From Candidatus Bathyarchaeota archaeon (GTDB lineage Archaea; Thermoproteota; Bathyarchaeia; 40CM-2-53-6): a stretch of 34,007 bases of DNA. The translations under genes were made by a program, and so were the position numbers. How positions within the stretch are numbered: the first letter of the stretch is position 1; each line of letters begins with the position of its first letter. The stretch covers positions 28,180 through 62,186 of the forward strand of contig VBBQ01000038.1 of assembly GCA_005888755.1 (NCBI GenBank), given 5' to 3'. The notes under the pieces are model-generated. The model worked only from the letters and a program-made list of their open reading frames with translations, was not told where the DNA came from and did not search any database. Shown piece after piece: positions 29,864-34,007 of the stretch.

Positions 29864-31440
29864 GCGTCCTTGACTACGGTCTGGGCTTGTTCGTGCATGA
29901 ACTCTAGCAGATAGTATGGTCCGCCGACTCCTTTGCCCGTTGCTCCACTTCCTTTCCAGCCGCCGAAAGATTGTGAGCCCGGCCATGCACCAGTTGTCGC
30001 GCCACCTTTTCTGTTTGCATATGTGACCCCGAAGTCGATGTTCCTGAAGAAGCTATCAACCTCGCTCTGGTCATTGCTGAATATTCCTGCAGTCAACCCG
30101 AAGTCCGTATCGTTCGCTTTCTTCAACGCTTCGTCCAAGTTTTTGACTTCGTCAACAACGACGAAAGGCAAGAAGAGTTCCTCCTTCAAGAGACGATCAT
30201 TGGATGGAAGCCCTGTGACCACGATTGGTTTGACATAGTAGCCCTTGGATAGTTTCTTGTCTACAGGCAGGCTGCCTCCAGACAGTATCTTCCCGCCGTC
30301 CTTCTTTGCTAGTTCGAGATAACGCTGGTATTTCTTTACCGCCTTTTCGTTAATCACGGGTCCGACGAAAACGTCCTTGTCTCTAGGATCGCCGACTGCG
30401 AGATGGTCTACTTTGTCTTTGAGAATCTTGAGAAAATCGTTCTTGATTCCTCTCTCGACGTAGACTCGTGATGTGGCGCTGCACTTTTGCCCGCTGTACC
30501 CGAATGCTCCTCGTACAACACCCTCCGCTGCTTTCTCAAGATCTGCAGTTGAGGTGATGAGGGCGGGATTCTTGCTGCCCATTTCAGCGATGAACGGCTT
30601 CGGATATGGCTGCTTGTTCACGAAGTCCCGGTAGAGCTTCATGCCGACATCCTTTGAGCCTGTGAATGCGATGCCCGCAACGTCCAGGTTCCCGGTGATT
30701 TCGCTGCCGAACGACTCGCCCGGACCCGTGAGATAACTCAGTGCCCCAGGCGGCACTCCGGCTTTGATGAGCGTCTCATAGAGCATTAGCCCTGATAGAG
30801 GTGCGGCACTGGTGGGGTGAAATACGACTGTATTGCCTGTAACTAGCGCGGATGCGACCATGCCCGCTGCTAGGGCCAGCGGAAAGTTGAACGGTGAAAT
30901 GACTGCCCATACTCCGTAGGGGCGGAGAACGCTCTTCGAGACTTCGCCCGGTGCGCCTGGCTGCACGGGCTTCACATATCCGTCACTCTGTTCCATCAGG
31001 TCAGCATAGTAGTCGAGCATGTCGATGGCTTCGCTCGCTTCGGCGACAGCCTCGTACCGGTTCTTCCCGACCTCGTATGTGATCAGCGCTGCGAGCTGAA
31101 ACCGATTCTCCTCCATCAGGTCTGCTGCCTTCCGGATGACCGCGACTCGTTCTCTCCACGGTTTGAGGCTCCATTCTTGAAACGCGTCCTTCGCCGCTTC
31201 AATTGCTTTCTTGGCGTACTGCGCCGTTCCTTTCTGGAAATAGCCTAGGAGTATCTTGGTGTCTAGAGGGCTTCTAACATCGAATTCTCCGTTTCCTGCG
31301 AGAACTTTTCGGCCGTTGATGAACATCGGATGATGTTTCCCAAAATCAGCTTCCATCTGCTTCAGAGCAGATTCATATTTCGGGTGAATGCTCGGGTCAG
31401 CGAGCAAGGTAACATAGGTCAACTTCGTTTCAGGACTCAA
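29860..31440 (-). CDS. 1-pyrroline-5-carboxylate dehydrogenase (ALDH family)
   Basis: NAD(P)-dependent aldehyde dehydrogenase (526 aa) predicted to oxidise glutamate semialdehyde/P5C to glutamate in proline or arginine breakdown. The ALDH marks are SPFNFPL near 182-188, general base Glu286 in FIAEMGSKN, nucleophile Cys320 in SGQKCSATSRVYV, and EELFLPFV. The C-terminal GPYYLLEFMHEQAQTVV is characteristic of the P5CDH/RocA branch. TTG start. No proline dehydrogenase is in the window, so the substrate rests on the family match. Confidence 0.88.
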   Translation of the reverse strand: MSPETKLTYVTLLADPSIHPKYESALKQMEADFGKHHPMFINGRKVLAGNGEFDVRSPLDTKILLGYFQKGTAQYAKKAIEAAKDAFQEWSLKPWRERVAVIRKAADLMEENRFQLAALITYEVGKNRYEAVAEASEAIDMLDYYADLMEQSDGYVKPVQPGAPGEVSKSVLRPYGVWAVISPFNFPLALAAGMVASALVTGNTVVFHPTSAAPLSGLMLYETLIKAGVPPGALSYLTGPGESFGSEITGNLDVAGIAFTGSKDVGMKLYRDFVNKQPYPKPFIAEMGSKNPALITSTADLEKAAEGVVRGAFGYSGQKCSATSRVYVERGIKNDFLKILKDKVDHLAVGDPRDKDVFVGPVINEKAVKKYQRYLELAKKDGGKILSGGSLPVDKKLSKGYYVKPIVVTGLPSNDRLLKEELFLPFVVVDEVKNLDEALKKANDTDFGLTAGIFSNDQSEVDSFFRNIDFGVTYANRKGGATTGAWPGSQSFGGWKGSGATGKGVGGPYYLLEFMHEQAQTVVKDA

Positions 31441-31543
31441 TGCGATTCCTACCAGCTAGGCAGATTACAGGCCAAAGATAAGACTACGGCTCTGGAGAAG
31501 GCTCGCGGTCAAGGAGTTTGCTGAAGACTCAAGATTCGGGAGA

Positions 31544-31966
31544 CTATGCAGGCGCGGTACGGGAGGTTGTTCTGTAGGTAATCGCTAGCAGTCCACCTAG
31601 AATTCCTAGGACCGATCCGACCCCCGTGATGAAGTTGCCACCTGCAAAGAGTCCGACCACGGAGAATACTAGGATGACGGTTCCCCACGCGGGGTATTGG
31701 TGGGACCTGAAACTCATCACAACTGCGCTAACCAAGACGAGTATCCCGGATAGGATCAGTATGACTGCGGAGATCTTTGCGCTGGATATAGCGAGGCCGA
31801 AATTGGTCGAGCGAACGCTGTTCCCCACGAAATTGTTGAAGGTGGCTCCTGAAGCAGTGTATTTGATGATCCCGCTCGTAGAGGCTTTTGCTAATCCACC
31901 GATGAAGGTCAATATTCCTGCGAGCAGTGAGATCGCATAGGCTGGAGCTCGGTCCTGAGCCGACAA
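31544..31966 (-). CDS. Small four-helix membrane protein, unknown
   Basis: Protein of 140 aa with hydrophobic segments at about 9-29, 53-84 (possibly including a short break), 91-110 and 114-130, and a basic/Thr-rich C-terminus. Many Gly, Ala and Ser residues within the spans suggest tight helix packing. No family recognised; TTG start (31966). Lies between the P5CDH gene and the ribbon-helix-helix-like gene on the same strand. Confidence 0.65.
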   Translation of the reverse strand: MSAQDRAPAYAISLLAGILTFIGGLAKASTSGIIKYTASGATFNNFVGNSVRSTNFGLAISSAKISAVILILSGILVLVSAVVMSFRSHQYPAWGTVILVFSVVGLFAGGNFITGVGSVLGILGGLLAITYRTTSRTAPA

Positions 31967-32029
31967 CGGGTATCCCTTCAGTTAGGAATCTCTGGTTTGC
32001 TGAGAAATAAGCGTTGCCTGGGCTTAGCG

Positions 32030-32248
32030 CTAGGCAGTAATCCTGGCTCTAGCTCTTTTGGATGCGTTGCGTGCCGTCCGGGATCTTCTCGGAGATCCGC
32101 GGGCGCCTGCGCTTTCATCCTTTTTCATCCAGTCCGGGACGATAACGGCTCTGATCAGTTCCTGCATTGTTATGCCTCTCTCCTTCGCGATCTTCCGCAG
32201 CTCGGCGTAGACCATCGGGTCAAGCGACTGCATGAACTTGGTCGGCAT
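32030..32248 (-). CDS. Ribbon-helix-helix-like small DNA-binding protein
   Basis: Protein of 72 aa. It begins MPTKFMQSLDPMVYAELRKI and AKERGITMQELIRAVIVPDW, which fits the strand-helix-helix pattern of CopG/Arc repressors. A very basic tail (about 45-72, Arg/Lys/Ala-rich) could add nonspecific DNA contact. ATG start. Target unknown. Assignment is by pattern only. Confidence 0.6.
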   Translation of the reverse strand: MPTKFMQSLDPMVYAELRKIAKERGITMQELIRAVIVPDWMKKDESAGARGSPRRSRTARNASKRARARITA

Positions 32249-32355
32249 CTACTTATGCTCCCCGTATACCGGACGCATCCGCAGGATATAATTGCACGCT
32301 TTTGACTCTGAAGAGATCTCTTGCCATCTCAATATTATGCTTGGTTGAGGGTGGC

Positions 32356-32970
32356 TCATTGTTTTGCCACAGGCAATAGCTCTACGAGAGATCGCAGAGG
32401 AACTCCCTCAATACTTTCCTTCCCGCTCTTATTCGCGAGTACGACGACTCCGACAGGTTTTGCCTTTACTCCCGTCAGGGTCTCGATTGCCGCCCTGATG
32501 GTCTCTCCCATGCGGAGGATTGTGTCGACGATCAGTACTTTCTTGCCTTCGACGCTTGAGAAGCTCGGGTTAACTGCGCCCGCGACCTTCTTCTCGCCCA
32601 GTCTCTGGGGTCGCACTGAGGCGATGGGCTTATTCAAAGATCTTGCAACTATCAGTCCTAGAGCCATTCCGCCGCTCTCGATTCCCGCAACAACCTCAGG
32701 CTCTTCCATCAGTCCAGCTTCTATCGCTTCACGGACCGTGTCTGCCATCGCTCGGCCGACGAGAGTTAAACGACGAACGCTAGATCCAATAGGGTTCCAG
32801 TTTACATAGACATCGTATGTTTCTTTTGTCTTGACTCCCTCTTTGCCGTGGAGCAAAAGCCAGACAACAGTGTCCGCCTGAACCTTCAACTCATCAGCTA
32901 TCTCGTACGTCGACAGGCCTTTTTCTTTCAGCTCTCGGGCACTTTTCGCAAGCTCTTCCAGCGATCTCAC
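32356..32970 (-). CDS. HTH-phosphoribosyltransferase regulator (GfcR/OPRT-like)
   Basis: Protein of 204 aa fusing an N-terminal helix-turn-helix (about 1-45, KGLSTYEIADELKVQADTVV) to a type I phosphoribosyltransferase domain. The PRPP loop reads VLIVDTILRMGET at 145-157, where active OPRTs usually have VVDDxxTTG, so catalysis may be weakened. Family members in archaea are often annotated as orotate phosphoribosyltransferase-like; haloarchaeal GfcR is a transcription regulator of sugar metabolism. GTG start. Divergent from a nicotinate phosphoribosyltransferase gene, which may be its target (inference). Confidence 0.85.
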   Translation of the reverse strand: MRSLEELAKSARELKEKGLSTYEIADELKVQADTVVWLLLHGKEGVKTKETYDVYVNWNPIGSSVRRLTLVGRAMADTVREAIEAGLMEEPEVVAGIESGGMALGLIVARSLNKPIASVRPQRLGEKKVAGAVNPSFSSVEGKKVLIVDTILRMGETIRAAIETLTGVKAKPVGVVVLANKSGKESIEGVPLRSLVELLPVAKQ

Positions 32971-32993
32971 GTTCTAACTGACCTGTGCTATTG

Positions 32994-33008
32994 AGGCTCA
33001 TTCAGCCT
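32994..33008. promoter_or_regulatory. Inverted repeat, possible operator
   Basis: AGGCT-CATTC-AGCCT, a perfect 5-base inverted repeat between the TATA-like box and the start codon of the HTH-phosphoribosyltransferase gene. Its place fits autoregulation, but short repeats like this arise by chance. Confidence 0.3.
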
Positions 33009-33019
33009 AGTTATAACTT
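33009..33019 (-). promoter_or_regulatory. TATA-like box for the HTH-phosphoribosyltransferase gene
   Basis: Minus-strand AAGTTATAACT, about 45 bases before the GTG at 32970. The core is palindromic, so direction rests on the neighbouring gene. Confidence 0.45.
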
Positions 33020-33067
33020 GTCAGATGGTCTATCCTGAAATCAATAGAAAACACATCTCACCCTAAC

Positions 33068-33075
33068 ATTATAAT
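33068..33075 (+). promoter_or_regulatory. TATA-like box for nicotinate phosphoribosyltransferase
   Basis: ATTATAAT about 20-25 bases ahead of the GTG codons at 33091 and 33097. The spacing predicts a leaderless message beginning at or near the second GTG. Confidence 0.5.
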
Positions 33076-33090
33076 TCGATCAAACGGACC

Positions 33091-34007
33091 GTGACAGTGA
33101 CTAGTTTGAGAAGGTTCCAGGTTGCAACAGATGACGAGATCAAGAACGCAGAAACGACGGACGTCTACTTCACGCGAACAAAGGAGATTCTCGAAAAAGA
33201 GGGACTTTATGACCTTCGAGTAACCGCGGAGATAACGACAGGCTCTCTTCCAAGGACTTGGGAATGGGGCATTCTTGCCGGCGTCGAGGAAGTAGCCCAT
33301 CTTCTAGAAGGTGTACCGATAGATGTTCACTCTTTTCCAGAGGGAACTTTGTTCCATTCAGCGGACACTCAGGGTCTGAGAGTACCTGTTATGGTCCTTG
33401 AGGGCCGATACTTGGACTTCTGTCTCTACGAGACACCGGTGCTCGGATTTCTCTGCCAAGCATCCGGGATAACAACCATGGCAGCTCGGGTAAGGAGCGC
33501 AGCGGGAAAAAAGACTCTCCTCTCGTTTGGGATTCGTAGGGCTCACCCAGCTCTCTCGCCCATGATCGATCGGTCATGCTATATCGGCGGCTTTGACGAA
33601 GTGTCCAGTATCGTTGGGGCGAAGCTTCTCGGAAAAGATCCAGCTGGAACGATGCCTCACTCGCTGATAATAGCGATGGGAAACCAGGTTAAGGCATGGA
33701 AGAGTTTCAACATACTCATGCCGAAAAAAGTTCCCCGAATTGCTTTGGTTGATACCTACTATGATGAGAAGACGGAATCGATCATGGCTGCTGAAGCGCT
33801 TGGCAAAGATCTCTACGGGGTCCGACTGGATACGCCCAGCTCAAGGCGAGGGAATCTCGCCGAGATTATTCGAGAGGTGAGGTGGGAGTTGGACTCCAGA
33901 GGATACAACCATGTGAAGATCTTCGTCTCGGGGGGATTGAATGACGAATCGGTCGCTGAACTATCTCTCGCCGGAGCGGATGGGTTTGGGGTAGGGACAT
34001 CGGTCAG
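33091..34007 (+). CDS. Nicotinate phosphoribosyltransferase, 3' end cut by window
   Basis: Joins nicotinate and PRPP to nicotinate mononucleotide, the entry to NAD salvage. 305 codons are visible and still open at the window edge; family members run to roughly 390 aa. Signatures include ATDDEIKNAETTDVYFTRT at the N-terminus, GILAGVEEVAHLLEG, the ETPVLGFLCQASGI segment, FGIRRAHPALSPMIDR, GTMPHSL, LVDTYYDEKTE, RLDTPSSRRGN and the phosphate-site SGGLND. Start candidates are the GTG codons at 33091 and 33097; the TATA-like box favours a leaderless start near 33097. Divergent from the HTH-phosphoribosyltransferase regulator. Confidence 0.93.
   Translation, partial: MTVTSLRRFQVATDDEIKNAETTDVYFTRTKEILEKEGLYDLRVTAEITTGSLPRTWEWGILAGVEEVAHLLEGVPIDVHSFPEGTLFHSADTQGLRVPVMVLEGRYLDFCLYETPVLGFLCQASGITTMAARVRSAAGKKTLLSFGIRRAHPALSPMIDRSCYIGGFDEVSSIVGAKLLGKDPAGTMPHSLIIAMGNQVKAWKSFNILMPKKVPRIALVDTYYDEKTESIMAAEALGKDLYGVRLDTPSSRRGNLAEIIREVRWELDSRGYNHVKIFVSGGLNDESVAELSLAGADGFGVGTSV

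Noticed and set aside
1-34007. CRISPR array, insertion sequence, integrase or prophage
   Set aside because: No regularly spaced repeats, transposase-like frames, att-type duplication at the tRNA 3' end or phage genes were found.

Overview
The window is a dense stretch of archaeal chromosome, roughly half G+C. Evidence for an archaeon: a eukaryote-like ribosomal set (S19e, L39e, L31e, L18Ae/LX, P1-type L12), aIF6, RNase P subunit Rpp21, Nep1, PDCD5, prefoldin alpha, SecE/Spt5, archaeal-type AlaRS and LeuRS, and a tRNA with two bulge-helix-bulge introns. Many genes start at TTG behind TATA-like boxes, with few Shine-Dalgarno sites. The order L11-L1-L10-L12-alaS, an L10 without the acidic tail and the multi-intron tRNA suggest a TACK lineage (Thermoproteota, Bathyarchaeia or Nitrososphaeria-like). 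That placement is inference. No CRISPR array, insertion sequence, phage or plasmid gene was seen.

Layout. 1-3.0 kb: aldo/keto reductase, then small hypothetical and zinc-ribbon proteins. 3.1-7.0 kb (minus strand): a four-gene membrane operon of two DUF4234-like paralogs, a long SpoIIM/DUF95-type protein and an RNase HI-like protein missing one metal ligand. 7.1-7.2 kb: tRNA-Gly(GCC) with an anticodon-loop intron and a T-arm intron. 7.3-9.7 kb: a short frame interrupted by TGA, a conserved hypothetical, a YgfZ/GcvT-like protein and a zinc-finger protein. 9.8-10.9 kb (minus): Nep1 and a divergent PDCD5 relative. 10.9-15.1 kb: the conserved archaeal RNP/ribosome/secretion cluster rnp4, S19e, PDCD5, L39e, L31e, aIF6, LX, prefoldin alpha and FtsY. 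15.1-17.3 kb: a SelW-like protein, argF and a frameshifted D-aminoacyl-tRNA deacylase (dtdA) interrupt that cluster. 17.4-26.3 kb: secE, spt5, L11, L1, L10, L12, alaS, leuS. 26.3-34 kb: small zinc proteins around a roughly 580-base stretch without a convincing gene, an NSUN6-like m5C methyltransferase, a DHH/RecJ-like phosphoesterase, a P5C dehydrogenase, small membrane and ribbon-helix-helix-like proteins, an HTH-phosphoribosyltransferase regulator and, divergently, a nicotinate phosphoribosyltransferase cut by the window end.

How the genes work together: most of the centre builds ribosomes and translates (ribosomal proteins, aIF6, Nep1, RNase P, two aminoacyl-tRNA synthetases, a tRNA, an RNA m5C methyltransferase) and couples this to transcription and secretion (Spt5, SecE, FtsY). 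The flanks hold metabolism (argF, P5C dehydrogenase, nicotinate phosphoribosyltransferase) and uncharacterised membrane and zinc proteins. The points most worth a second look are the two-intron tRNA-Gly, the triple-frameshifted dtdA, the short frame with an in-frame TGA, the second PDCD5-like gene, apparent CTG initiation of L11, and the SpoIIM/DUF4234 operon.
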